Positions 11,093-22,036 of a stretch of 64,000 nucleotides of DNA are shown here, piece by piece. Both the position numbers and the translations under genes were made by a program. Location of the stretch: NCBI GenBank assembly GCA_003439945.1, contig QVRM01006480.1, forward strand, positions 1 through 64,000. The letters run 5' to 3'. The number at the start of each line of letters is the position of its first letter. Within the stretch, counting starts at the first letter, position 1. Origin of the DNA: Dermanyssus gallinae (taxonomy: Eukaryota > Arthropoda > Arachnida > Mesostigmata > Dermanyssidae). The notes beneath the pieces were generated by a model, which saw only the letters and a list, made by a program, of their open reading frames with translations, ran no database searches and was not told the DNA's origin.

Positions 11093-13126
11093 CCAGGGGT
11101 AATCCAGGTAGATTCCTATGAACGCAGTCTAGTAGACTTATTGAGGTCTGCGATGCTGCCGCCACAGGAGAGAAGCGGAAGACCCTGGTTTAATGAAAGG
11201 TGCAGGGCAGCCAAGCAAGCTAGTAAGCTGACGCGAGAATATGTAAAGACCGTTCCGTTAATGAGGCCGTTGGCAGCGTTGGTTAAACGGCTGGTTAAGA
11301 AAGCGTATAAGGAGGAGAAGAAAAGGCACTGGGAAAAAATAGAGTGGGTAGCAATAAGGGAGGCTGACGAACGTCCACATACATAGCTGAAACGAAAGGG
11401 GAGAAGACAGTGTTCCGTAGAGACGGGTAGGTTAGTCGAACATTTTAGGCGAATATTGGCCGGGGCGGACACAACTCCGAAAGCGCCGCTAGAATACGAA
11501 GGCCCGTGGGATCAGACAACGGAAGAAGCGAGGGTTTGGATAGGGAGGGAAATCTCAATCAGGGAAGTGATAGAAGCAATAGACAGAGCACCACGGGGCA
11601 AAGCGCACGGGAAAGACTTGATAAGAAATGAACACATGAAAGATACCCTAATTCTCGCACCTTGCTGGCAAGCCTTATTCAATGAATGTTTAAACAAGGG
11701 GGAAATTCCAGAGGCCTGGAGGAAAGCGACTTTAATAGTCATTCCAAAAGGAAAGGGAGTAGAAACTGAACCGGAAGCTTGGAGGGGAATAGCAATGAAA
11801 AGCTGTCCGTATAAAATATTTTCGGGAATAATAGCTAGAAGACTGGGGTCATTCTTGGAGGAGCGGGGGGTAATACCGGAGGAGCAGCATGGATTTAGGA
11901 AAGGAAAATCAACTTACTCAGCAATTCGGGAGCTGCTAGGAGCAATCTGGGAAACGCTGTCTAGGCCAAGAAGTTGTATATATGCGGTGTTTGTAGATTT
12001 AAAGACAGCGTTTGACATAGCGCCAAGGGATAAAATAGTTGAAGAGTTGGCAAAATCGGGAGTGCCGGGCGCAGTTCTGAGGTTACTTATTAATATGTTA
12101 AAGCAGAACACGGTGCAGATTGATAACGGGGTCGGTATTGCGGGAGAAGTGGCTCAAACCACAGGCGTCGCACAGGGCGATGGACTGAGCCCATTGCTGT
12201 TTTCCGTACATTTGGGTGGACTACCAGAGTGGATAAGGGCGGGCTGGACCCAAGAGTGGGCCAGAATCTTACTGTACGCTGATGATGTGGTCATCTTTGG
12301 TGGCAGCCTTTTCAGGGTGAAACAAGCCATGAATCGACTAGTTACATTCATGGATGAGAAGGGCTTGAAGGTTAACTGGGGAAAGACAGTAGCTATGAAA
12401 TTCCGAAGGAGCGGCCGTATGGCCAGGGGTGACGTGATCCAAGTCAGGGGAACAGAAATTAAATTTGTAAACAAATTTACATACCTAGGCATAACCTTGT
12501 CAACAAGCGGTACCAGTTTTCGATTACACATCCAGGAGAGGGTCAGGAAGGCCACCATCGCAGCTGTGGCAATTAAGTGGCCACATATGCTTTCAGTTCA
12601 TGCAGCAATTGCTCTTTTCGGGATATAGATAGCACCCATAGCCACATACGGCATTCCACTAATATGGGATAAGTTGGGAGTAGGCGAATTGCGTTTAATT
12701 GATGGGGTGGGGTTTTTCTTTTTAAAGAGGGTTTTTGCGCTTTCGAATACATGCAGGAATAGAATTGTTCACGTCTTGGAGGGTGGCCCGCTGCTGACGG
12801 AAGAACTACAAAAACGATTTAATCTGAAGAAAACGTGCGCCTTTGAAGTTTATATGCGAAACTGGGAAACCAAAATTAGTGAGGTGGACATAGGTATTTA
12901 TAGAACAGCAGCAATGACGAGCACTGAATGGCGGGGTAGCGGTGTAATAGATCGACATCTAACGACGGCCTTTGCAGCTCACGGATTTCATCACGTTCTG
13001 TGCAACGTGGAGGGTTTCATGAACCACAGGATGAATGTCAATGCAAACAGTGCTGGAGCAAATGTGATCGATACCACGCCGCGGTATGCCCGGCGGTTAG
13101 GTCTATAGCAGAACTAGCAAAACGCT
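11090..13126 (+). pseudogene. Family A APE-type LINE, ORF2 reverse transcriptase (near-intact)
   Basis: This is the ORF2 linker, reverse transcriptase and C-terminal region of a LINE; the endonuclease is missing by 5' truncation. One frame runs from 11090 to 13108 and is broken only by two TAG codons (11384-11386, 12626-12628). Motifs in order: RPWFNERC (linker), RAPRGKAHGKD, AWRKATLIVIPKG, EEQHGFRKGKST, FVDLKTAFD (catalytic Asp), GVAQGDGLSPLLFS, ILLYADDVVIFGG (catalytic Asp pair), TYLGITLS. Near 13030 a one-base shift exposes the tail zinc knuckle CQCKQCWSKCDRYHAAVC and a stop at 13124-13126. The last 80 nt before the TA array contain aataaaaacaaa, the likely 3' end. It is the best-preserved copy of its family here. 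Confidence 0.85.
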
Positions 13127-13194
13127 AGATTGTTGGCGTCTCGAACATTTTGATGTAACAAACACATTTACCCTAGTTTGGATGTTAATAAAAA

Positions 13195-13600
<406 letters not shown>

Positions 13601-13617
13601 CGAACTGAAAATAAACA

Positions 13618-13961
13618 ACTCAAGGCTCTAGGTCCAAGCTGGGGCTAGTCCACCTGGCCAAAGTTCGTCTCACCGACGCAGCGTTCCCCCTCTGAACGTC
13701 CAACGACAAACGCTGCATTAAGTACTCCCCCGCTCTTTTGTCTCCTGTAGCAACCACCAATCTTCTCCCGACGTCTCTGAGTAATTTTTTGGTAAGCAAC
13801 ACTGGTCCCCCCAACGTCTCAAAAGCTAGAGGTGAGAACAATTGGGGATAGTCCAGGCTTGAGTACTTCCTGCACTTGGCTGTTTCCGCTAAGGCAACCG
13901 CATGCCCAGGGCGGGCTGCGCCAGTACCGACCATTGAAGGGGCTAAAGAGTCGGTAACAGG

Positions 13962-13965
<4 letters not shown>
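13618..13965 (-). pseudogene. R4/Dong-like LINE, C-terminal endonuclease fragment
   Basis: The minus strand encodes the last ~115 residues of the restriction-like-endonuclease LINE protein. It begins at VTDSLAPSMVG, just after the catalytic core. It includes AETAKCRKYSSLDYPQLFSP, then FETLGGP, ATGDKRAGEYLMQRLSLDVQ and RGNAASVRRTL, closely matching the end of the ORF2 at 23500-26365. It is cut on its 5' side by (TA)n at 13966-13998. No catalytic residues remain. Confidence 0.8.
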
Positions 13966-13997
<32 letters not shown>

Positions 13998-14004
<7 letters not shown>

Positions 14005-15115
14005 GCACGCATTTCGAGGTTTGATAGAACTCGGCAAGAAAATAAGTTTTCCCTATGGAGAGAACACGTGGAAACGTCTTGTTTAGGAGAGAGAGTGATA
14101 TTTATAAAAGTAGTTTTTCTGCTTTTTTTTTCCTACATAGTTGTGCGAAATCTCTGTTTGCGGGAGAACCAGTCAACGCATGAAGGAACCGATTACACCG
14201 GCGTGTTCGGAGGAAAATTCACTAGCTTCACACACGCTTGCGTAGCAAAAAGCTAATACCCAGATTAAGGAAAGTCATGAAAAGTCGATATTTTACGTTA
14301 ACGCCTTTTCATGAAAAATCGTAAAATTTTTCCATTGCGACCAAAAATGTACGTCCGAAAGACCACTCTCACGCAATGCAAATTTAATGCCCATAATTTT
14401 CGTATCAAGGTGATGGTGCTGCGTTACGTGGTTGTCAAGTCACTAAGCTTTTTCGACAGTCATAGTTGTTATGTTTTACGTGCAAGTTTTCACGTTCAGA
14501 ACCGTAAAAATTTGCCAAGACGTTTCCGCCCCCTCCTTCCACTAGGAACATTTATTCTCTTGTTGAGTTCTACCAAGCCTCAAAATATGTACCTAACTTT
14601 CTCATACGCCCTGTGGAAATATGCATGCCTTCGCTTTCGATATGGCTATCGAAAAAGCTTAGTGACTTGACAACTACGTAACGCAGCACCATCACCTTGA
14701 TACGAAAATGATGGGCATTAAATTTGCTATTGCGCGAGAGTGGTCTTTCGGACGTACATTTTTTGTCGCATTGGAAAAATTTTACGATTTTTCATGAAAA
14801 GGCGTTAACGTAAAATATCGACTTTTCATGACTTTCCTTAATCTGGGTATTAGCTTTTTGCTACGCAAGCTAGTGAAGTGTCTTCCATTGTGCAGAATTG
14901 TCCTCCAAACACGCCGGTGTAATCGGTTTCTTCATGCGTTGACTGGTTCTCCCGCAAACAGAGATGTCGCACAATATGTAGGAAAAAAAGGCAGAAAAAC
15001 TACTTTTATAAACTTCACTCTCTCTCCTAAACAAGACGCTTCCACGTCTTCCCTACATAGGGAAAACTTATATTCTTGCCGAGTTCTATCAAACCTCGAA
15101 ATGCGTGCACAACAA
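13998..15115. mobile_element. Foldback palindromic element
   Basis: Two arms of about 460 bp (13998-14455 and 14649-15115) are inverted copies of one another, starting ttgttgtgcacgcatttcgag on the left and ending in its complement on the right. The inner ends read gtcactaagctttttcga and its complement. A 193-bp spacer lies between and includes a degenerate copy of the arm segment gagttctatcaaacctc. There is no convincing coding sequence. (TA)n flanks both sides (13966-13997 and 15129-15158), so a TA-targeting foldback or MITE-like element is likely. Confidence 0.85.
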
Positions 15116-15159
15116 TATGAATGACCCTGTATATATATATATATATGTATATATATACC

Positions 15160-15712
15160 TGTCGGACGCCTGGCCAGACACGGCCTGTCTTGCGCTCACT
15201 CGGCGGGCCGGCGCCCACGTCACACCGCTCTGAATAACATCCTTGCAAGGTCGTTGCAAAAGGCCGGAATCCCTTGCGTCTTGGAACCGCCTGGTCTTTC
15301 TAGAGACGATGGCAAGCGGCCCGACGGCTTGACTTTGATACCTTTCTACAAGGGTCGCTCCCTGGTGTGGGATGCGACGGTGACCTGACTCTCTGAGCCC
15401 CTCCCTTGTCGGTCCCGGCGCTTCTCGCCCAGGAACTGCCGCTTCCCGCGCCGAGACATCAAAGATAAGAAAGTATGCGAACTTAGGCCGGGCGTACCAC
15501 TTTTCACCCTTCGCATTCGAGACGCTGGGTGGCCCTGGGCCCCTCACAACCACGCTAATTTCCCAGGTTGGCGACGCTTTACAGCAGGCTACGATGGACA
15601 AGAGGGCGGGCACTTTCTTCTGCCAACGGCTTTCCCTAGAGATTCAGAGAGGTAACGCGATTTCGGTTTTCGACTCCTACTCGGACACGAGTGATAGATG
15701 AGGAGTGAGCCA
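15160..15712 (+). pseudogene. R4/Dong-like LINE, endonuclease-domain fragment
   Basis: Frame-shifted + strand sequence corresponds to the restriction-like endonuclease and C terminus of the R4/Dong-like ORF2. The order is a degraded Ala-Gly-rich zinc region, [21 protein letters not shown] (around 15270-15330), [14 protein letters not shown] (15337-15385) with the catalytic Asp, then FETLGGP, DKRAGTFFCQRLSLEIQ and RGNAISVF at the end. At least three frameshifts are present. The 5' truncation point is (TA)n at 15129-15158. Confidence 0.75.
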
Positions 15713-15979
15713 TCGGTGCCGTGGATTTAAACATTCACATGTATATATTAAATTCCAAAATAAATGCGAACTTTGCGCAGTTTAGTGACAAAGGGCCATT
15801 TCTTTGATAATGAACCTGTCTTCCACCCTGTACATCGGTAAGAAGGTTGCACTCCTACTCCACATTCGCGTATCGTTTGTAACAAGCTCGATGTTACGCA
15901 GACACCGGGCTTCGAGTTCTGTGCTCGTCGTTCTCAGCTTATTGAGCCTCACAATGTTTGCAACGGAGACTGTCATTCC

Positions 15980-18470
15980 CCTCTGAACAGAGAGCGAACG
16001 CGCGCGCGAGAGAGAGAGAGAAGTGGCATTGACAAATAGCAAAGAAGGCGGCAGAGTGAATTAAGAAAAGACAATCAAACGAGAGAGCCATACTTTTCGA
16101 TAGGCCCAATACACATGGTATCATTTCTCCTACTGTTCTCCATCTCTCTCTGTCATTCTGTTATTATCAGTGCTCGAATGCGTGCTTGCTTGTGCCAACG
16201 ACAACAACATCATCATCATCCTCCTCATCATTATCAACAACAACAAAGACTCAGATGAACAAGAATGAGAAGAAAGAGATGCAGAAAGGGGAGAAAAAAG
16301 AAGACGAAGACGAAGAGGAAAGAATGCACCGGGTTGGAACTTCGCGTCGGTCACCGACGATTGTCGTCGCCGAGGGCTCTTTTTGTCCGCGTATGCACGC
16401 GTGCCCGGTGCAGCTCGGTCGGAACGGACGATCTAAGTGTGCCTCCGCTGGGCTCTCCGATTCCTCTCGTCGACGACGACTTCGAACGTGCGTTTCTTTC
16501 TGTTCGCGAAGCATTATCTATCTTGGACCGACTCACTTCCACCCAGTCTCTCTAGTCAGTCAGCCAGTCACTCACACGGCCACATCGGCGCGCACTCACT
16601 GATTGACTAACTCTAGTCAATCAGACTTTGGACGCACCATCTATCGACGATGCCCCGAAGGCCGACGAGTGTAAGTGTAAGTTCGAGTCCGCACCGTCTA
16701 GGTTTGTCCTTTCGGCCCACCAAGCCCCTTCGTTCGTATCTCGCCATGCCACCACCTCTCTGTCCGTACCCGTTCTCTTTTATTGCGCACACTGGCTGGA
16801 CTGTTTAAGGCGCCCCGGCAGGAGTGGCAGCTTTTGAGTGGCCGAATCTCGGTGACAGTGACGGCCGAGCCTGTCCGTACTGTGGACAAAGAGCGCTGAA
16901 CGTGTTCAAACGCCGCAACCCGTCGCAGCAGCAGTAGCAGCAGCAGAAGCAAGAACAACAACAATGGCAGTAACTAAGGGCACCGCTGTCTTCTTTGTCG
17001 AAGGCAAATTGGACACGTCGTGTGGTCATGCTGATTGCAGAAAATCACCGTCCCTGTACAGCAGTTGTAGTGTGTCAGTATAAGAGCTACTCATATACTC
17101 CAGTAAAGGTAGTAGTAGCAGTAGCTGTAGTCGTAGTAGTAGTAATAAAAGCATCGAAGGTCAGACGAAGGTCATTGCCAGCTAGGGTTGCGTTGTTGGG
17201 CCATCATGGTTCATAGCGTGACGAATGGCGTACGACGAAGGCAAGGTGCAAGACCTCGCAACACGCGAGACCTCGCGAAATGTGCACCACTTGCAAAGGC
17301 GTCACGCTGTTAGGATTTCACAAGCAGGGATGCGGCAGGATCATATATATATATTATATATATATGAATAGACTTCGTCTATACCCGCTCAGGCGAGGGA
17401 GAGGAGGCAGGCTTGCAGTGCTTGCTGTGAGGCAAGGCGGCCTCTCGCCTAAAGGCCTACGGGCGGGCCACGTTTTCGTTTCGTTGTTGTTGTCGTTATG
17501 TTGTTGCTGCTGCTGTTGTTGCTGCTGCTGCTGTTGTTGTTGTTGCTGTTGGCTTGCGTTCACTCTTGCGAAGGGTGCACATGGTGCCTCAGCGGCAGAT
17601 GAGAGTAGTGAGGTGAACTTCAGGTCCAACCGGGCCTAGTATGCAAGCAAGCAAACAACCAAGCACAGCGGCGCAAGCAAGCAGGTTCAGTAAGCAAATA
17701 AGCCGTAGTAAAAGTACTCGTAGTAATAGTAGTAGTCGTATTAGCAAGAACGGCGGCGGCTGCGGCAGCAGCAGCAGCTATATAGCGCCACGAGAAGAAG
17801 GACTAGCTGCTATATAGGCAGACGAACGCTAAAGCACGCGGCGGCATAAACGTGTGGGTTCGTTTTTTTTTCCGTCCGACATCATCGTAGTGCGTCGCCA
17901 TGCGTATTAGGGAAGGAAGTCGAGGCCTCGTTTCTCTCGGAGCCGACGTCTATATCCTTGTTGGTTACTGTTGCTGCTGTTGCTGCCGCCGCAGCAAGGG
18001 CAGCAGCTGGAGCAGAAGCAGCACGTGGAACGGCGGTGGCGCTGTCGGCAGCAGCCGAAGCAGCTGGGTCAGCACCGGCAACTCTCACGATAACGAGCGC
18101 GCGCGCGCGGCTAAGATGACGCGACTTTGCCAAAAAGCCTCGGTTAGCAACCCCTGCAATGGTGTTGCTAGCCAACTTGGCAACTTGGTTCGGCTTGCCT
18201 CGCAATGCCTGGCTGGCTGCCCTCCTGCCCGACTGCCAGTCGTCGAGTGTGATGCAGCAGCAAACCGGTATCCGCTGGCAAACCGGAACCAAAGTTCACC
18301 TGCTTTGAGCTGCGCGTTTCGCCACTAAGAGTCCACTGATGAGGAGGAGGAGTCGGTGGTGGTCGAGGGTGAATGCGGGGGTGGTGGCAGCGGGGGGTGG
18401 TCGCGGGGGTGGTGGCAGCGGGGGGTGGTCGCGGTGGTGGCGGTGGCCGCAGTGCCACTAGCAGCTTCTG
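15980..18470. other. CpG- and trinucleotide-rich low-complexity region
   Basis: The base composition changes abruptly. There are GA runs (16004-16020), GAA/GAC-rich tracts (16265-16322), CAG/CAA tracts (16920-16960), a long CTG tract (17500-17552), GCG/CAG clusters near 17750 and 17960-18060, a GC-alternating run near 18098, and a duplicated ggtggtggcagcggggggtggtcgcgg (18380-18440). CpG is frequent. Overlapping frames are repeat-driven, and I cannot support a gene. It could be a regulatory or promoter region, or an unrecognised exon of another transcript. Confidence 0.5.
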
Positions 18471-18927
18471 ATAAAGCTATGAACGTATTCGTATATTCGG
18501 CGTAGGGGTGCACAGTTTCGTTTCCGACGAAAATCTGAACCGGCGCATCATAGCACATACATTTGTATGCAGCAAACGCGCCAGTTTGATTTTGGCCTTG
18601 TGCCTCTCTACTGCCCTCACTTCTTCCATCTCTCTCATCCCCTACCTCTCTTTCTGAGCCTATATCTCTTTCTGTTCGTCTTAATCGATATCTATCTACC
18701 GCTGGCTCGTATCCTATAGTTTTGAATACTCTCTCTCCCTTTCGGTTATACTACTATCCGAAACGTTTTATCGTTACGCCCAGATAGTAAAACGGACAGC
18801 ATAAGTAAATCAGGATATATATATATATAGAAAATATTGTGACGATTTTTTAATCATTTACAATGCGTTTGCACACTCGGGAGGGCTCGCCTTAATAAAA
18901 ATTGTGGTAAAAAGGTGTCACGTGAAG

Positions 18928-19610
18928 TTAAGAATCAGTTGTCCGTGTCCTTGCTTGATGGTAGCCCCCGCTCTTATGGACCCGCTGCGAGCGGTAGATC
19001 CTCAAGGTTCCTTGCAAAGTTAAAACGGTGAGATCCATAAGATTCCTCTTCGTGACGCCGAGTCCCAAGAACGTCCTCGCAGATTCGGAGTCCCATACAC
19101 CTTTCATAGAGATAGTGATGGATCCGAATCTGCGAGGTTTTTGCGGGTCGGGGAGCGCCGCTCTTAGAAACTCGACGTCATATTTGGTGATCTTGTCTTG
19201 CCGCGCTTTTGCCAGGTCCCGGTTCGGGCCGCAAACCTCGGCATCTAAAACCCAGACCTCGGTAGGTGTTGTTATTACGAGGTTGGGCTTTAGACCCGGT
19301 GCGCCCGGTCGACGGAATACTCGCTCACGAACCACCTCATGACCCCTTTCGAGAGAAGACGCGCCACGAGATCACAGACGTCGTCATGTCTCTTTATGGT
19401 TTGTTTGTGTGTTGTATCGCACATTTGAGCGACATGAGCCAACGTCTCAGGCGCATGACACCCCTGCCTACAATGTTTGTTGTAGCCCGGGCGTCCCCTG
19501 ACCAATCTGGCACGCGTTGGTAGTGCGTTGATCCTGAGCTTTAGTAAGTTTAAATACTCCTTACCAGATAGGTAGGGCATACCCTTAATCGAGTATACTG
19601 AAATGTACAA
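18928..19610 (-). pseudogene. R2/NeSL-like zinc motif and restriction-like endonuclease, frameshifted
   Basis: Two overlapping frames continue the element. The frame 19610-19290 contains LKLRINALPTRARLVRG and a CCHC motif, CRQGCHAPETLAHVAQMC. The frame 19335-18928 contains the endonuclease core: KPNLVITTP, then VWVLDAEVCGP with the catalytic Asp, then KITKYD with the conserved Lys. This order is typical of R2-group elements. A one-base shift between the two frames inactivates the copy. Confidence 0.78.
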
Positions 19611-19633
19611 AGGGCGTTTCGTAAACTTTTTTT

Positions 19634-21043
19634 TTAATGTGCCTCATCGAATGTGTTGTGTAGTTGTTGAGACCAGTAATCGATCTCTTGTGTAGCGGTC
19701 TCAATGGAGGTTCCCAAGCGCTCGCAAAGAAGTCTTGTTTTTGCAAGATCTTTTTTGAAGTGCTCGGTGGTTAGCATCCATTGGACCCCAAGGTGCGTGG
19801 AGTGTTGTAGTGCTGTCAGGCGGGAGCGGCGGAGTCTGGGAATGAATGTTTGGAGGCAGGGGATGTCCAGACCTCCGTGTGCTGTGTGCGTGTACAGGTA
19901 GGCGTTCGGCACCGAGTTTTCGAGCTTAAGCCATCTCGACTTAACAACCTTTCTGATCTCTTTATCTAGGTCGCTAAGGAGTGCGTAAGATGGTCTGGGA
20001 CCGGAGATCAGTGTATATAGGAGACGGGGAATGAGAAAGTCTTTCAAAAATATGAGCCTTTGGTGGGGTTTAAGGGGAGCTATCGTGAGTTTGTTGAGTA
20101 AATTAAGGAGTATATCCTTGGTGGAGTCAACTCTGCCATTGCTGTCAAAGTCGACTCCAAGATATCTCCATCGATCGCTCATACCTTTAGCTGGCAATTG
20201 CCGATATCCAACGTAAAATTCTGGTACGGTATTGATAGAACCTTTACCTTCCTTCCTATTAAATAGGTGGGAGATAGTAAAGCTTGTATTAGTATTAATT
20301 TCGAGGCCTCGGGATTTCAAAAGTGGGTCCGCAATATTAAGGAGCCGTTGGAGAGTAGATTTCGTGGAGGCTAGGAGGATGAGATCATCCGCAAAGGCTA
20401 AGCCCATAAGGCGGAAGTCATCAGTAAGTTGGTACCCGATATTAGTTTTGTCTAATTTTGAAAGAATGTTGTCGAGAACTAGATTAAATAATAGGGGGGG
20501 CAGAGGATTTCCCTGCCTAACACCCCTAGTTGGCCGAAATGTGCGACATTCTTGTCCAAATTCTATGAGAGTTTTAGATGAGAGGTACAGGCGTTCGATA
20601 TAAACAAATACCTCCGGGTATCCGCGAGTCCGGAGTGACCACAGGACGGAGTCATGACTCACCATGCCGAACGCCTTATGGAGGTCGATTGAGGCGAGTC
20701 TGAGCTCACGTCCTGCAGACTTGGCATCGTTAAGGATACCATTCAGAACCGCAAGATTCTCGAAGGTACCATTATAGGGGAGAAACGCTCGCTGGATTGG
20801 GAGAAGCTTAATATATTTCTGGAGGCGTCTAGAGAGAATTTTGTTAAGCGTTCGTTGTAAGTATGAACTTATAGATAGGGGTCGCAGATCGCTTGGGGAT
20901 GTGGCATTGTTAATTTTAGGGATGAACGCTAAGCGAGCAGTTTCATGGGCTGAGGCAATATCGCTAATTAATAGTATGTTAAAAATACAACAGACTACTT
21001 CTAACGGGAGTTTACGGAGGGACGAAAGACAAATCCCGTTCAA
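19634..21043 (-). CDS. R2/NeSL-like reverse transcriptase (partial ORF)
   Basis: One 469-codon open frame covers fingers, palm and thumb of a reverse transcriptase that would prime on nicked target DNA. Motifs in order: GLNGICLSSLRKLP (equivalent to the GPDG block), ARLAFIPK, SDLRPLSISSYLQRTLNKIL, RLASIDLHKAFG (catalytic Asp), GVRQGNPLPPLLFNLVLD, LMGLAFADDLILLAS (catalytic Asp pair), WRYLGVDFD. Upstream, on the minus strand, 21237-21046 continues the protein in a shifted frame. Downstream, the protein continues into the zinc and endonuclease segments after another shift. The listed start is not a genuine initiator. Confidence 0.82.
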   Translation of the reverse strand: MNGICLSSLRKLPLEVVCCIFNILLISDIASAHETARLAFIPKINNATSPSDLRPLSISSYLQRTLNKILSRRLQKYIKLLPIQRAFLPYNGTFENLAVLNGILNDAKSAGRELRLASIDLHKAFGMVSHDSVLWSLRTRGYPEVFVYIERLYLSSKTLIEFGQECRTFRPTRGVRQGNPLPPLLFNLVLDNILSKLDKTNIGYQLTDDFRLMGLAFADDLILLASTKSTLQRLLNIADPLLKSRGLEINTNTSFTISHLFNRKEGKGSINTVPEFYVGYRQLPAKGMSDRWRYLGVDFDSNGRVDSTKDILLNLLNKLTIAPLKPHQRLIFLKDFLIPRLLYTLISGPRPSYALLSDLDKEIRKVVKSRWLKLENSVPNAYLYTHTAHGGLDIPCLQTFIPRLRRSRLTALQHSTHLGVQWMLTTEHFKKDLAKTRLLCERLGTSIETATQEIDYWSQQLHNTFDEAH

Positions 21044-21266
21044 GCCTAGTGCTTTAGAAGGTCCGCTACGTAGGTTTCCTTTAGGGAGATAGGGAGGGAA
21101 ACTTTAAAGAGATCAGAGTTGGGAGTGTATACGGGGCAAGGGAGTGGTTCAGGGGGTGGTTGTGTCATCGTGTTGGCCCACTGTTCTACAACTTCGGTGG
21201 CCTGCATGTTGTGTATGATGTGTTTGCCGTCTAGCACCTCATGAGCGCATTTGGATCGGTTTTGGC

Positions 21267-21282
21267 TCTATATATGTATATG

Positions 21283-21328
<46 letters not shown>
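21267..21328. repeat. (TA)n microsatellite
   Basis: A TA array of about 60 bases with one atgtata interruption sits at the 5' truncation point of the R2/NeSL-like element. Confidence 0.9.
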
Positions 21329-21333
<5 letters not shown>

Positions 21334-21605
21334 GCGTTGCAAAAAATTAGCAACACATGTTTTTTGGTGATAATTTCGGTTCGATTTGTTTGAACGTTTT
21401 GAAATTTTAAGGGCATGATGTACATGACGAATTCGTTGCAATCACACAATCGCTTCATACAAAAAAAAAGTGTGAAAAAACAGTGTTGCAAAATATTAGC
21501 AACAATAAACATGCTAACAAACAACACAGCTCTTTTTTTTTCTCGCGTTCGATTTGTCGAGAGCGGACGTGCTTTCAAATCGCTCTTCAAAATTGGTCGA
21601 ATTTA
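21329..21605. repeat. AT-rich segment with ttgcaaaa-ttagcaaca direct repeats
   Basis: The motif ttgcaaaaaattagcaacac (21336-21355) recurs as ttgcaaaatattagcaaca (21484-21502). The segment lies directly against (TA)n and looks like part of a MITE or Tc1-like terminal region, but no matching inverted end was found. It has no coding sequence. Confidence 0.4.
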
Positions 21606-21848
21606 ACAAGTTTGAGTAGTCTCATCTACAGTGATTCTTAGCACAGTAATTGTCGGAGCTGCAGAGTTCTGAGCGCTGTGCATTGTAGGCCCTGAAGTGT
21701 TTCTATAGCCCAGGTCGTGCCTAGGAGTGATAATATCCATTAGCGCGCCGGGCTATTCGTGTTCGTTCTATTGACAGAAGTGCAGATCATCTTTGTTTAC
21801 ATGTGGCAACGATCGTGCGTGCGAGCCACACGCTAAGGTGTGCGTTGG

Positions 21849-21945
21849 CGGCAACAGAGCACACGGCCGAGGCGGTAGCGCAACGATCTGCCAGCCCAAC
21901 GGTCTCAGTTCGAAACCCGCAATGAACGTTTTTTTTTTTTTTTTT
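21849..21945 (+). repeat. tRNA-like sequence and T-run upstream of R4/Dong-like ORF1
   Basis: A-box-like ggccgaggcggtagcg and B-box-like agttcgaaaccc are spaced about 35 nt apart and followed 10 nt later by a 17-nt T run. ORF1 of the R4/Dong-like element starts about 90 nt further on. The other two-ORF copy has a comparable tRNA-like block in the same place (43500-43430, minus). Confidence 0.5.
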
Positions 21946-22036
21946 GAGTGAGTGGGAGCATACCACAGTAGTTAAATATAATTCGGCCAACTATCAAGTC
22001 GGCAACTACGAGAACTTGCAGCAAAGAGCCATCAAA

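Larger units (their letters stand above)
18835..21240 (-). mobile_element. R2/NeSL-like LINE with restriction-like endonuclease, 5' truncated
   Basis: The minus strand carries a reverse transcriptase, then a CCHC motif, then a restriction-like endonuclease and a ~90-nt 3'UTR. The 5' end is truncated near the (TA)n array at 21267-21328, and another TA tract (18818-18831) lies at the 3' end. It differs from the R4/Dong-like copies in having a FADD rather than YLDD catalytic box. Confidence 0.75.

Noticed and set aside
11384..12628. Stop-codon reassignment or TAG readthrough, because several LINE frames carry in-frame TAG
   Set aside because: TAA and TGA also interrupt copies, frameshifts are common, and related copies have sense codons there. 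Ordinary decay explains it.
14311..14670. A 119-residue frame within the foldback element
   Set aside because: It spans arm and spacer, has no homology, and the complementary arm gives an equally meaningless frame.
17280..17640. Poly-Cys / poly-Gln frames in the trinucleotide-rich region
   Set aside because: They arise from the CTG/CAG tract in several frames at once, with no flanking homology or splice evidence.
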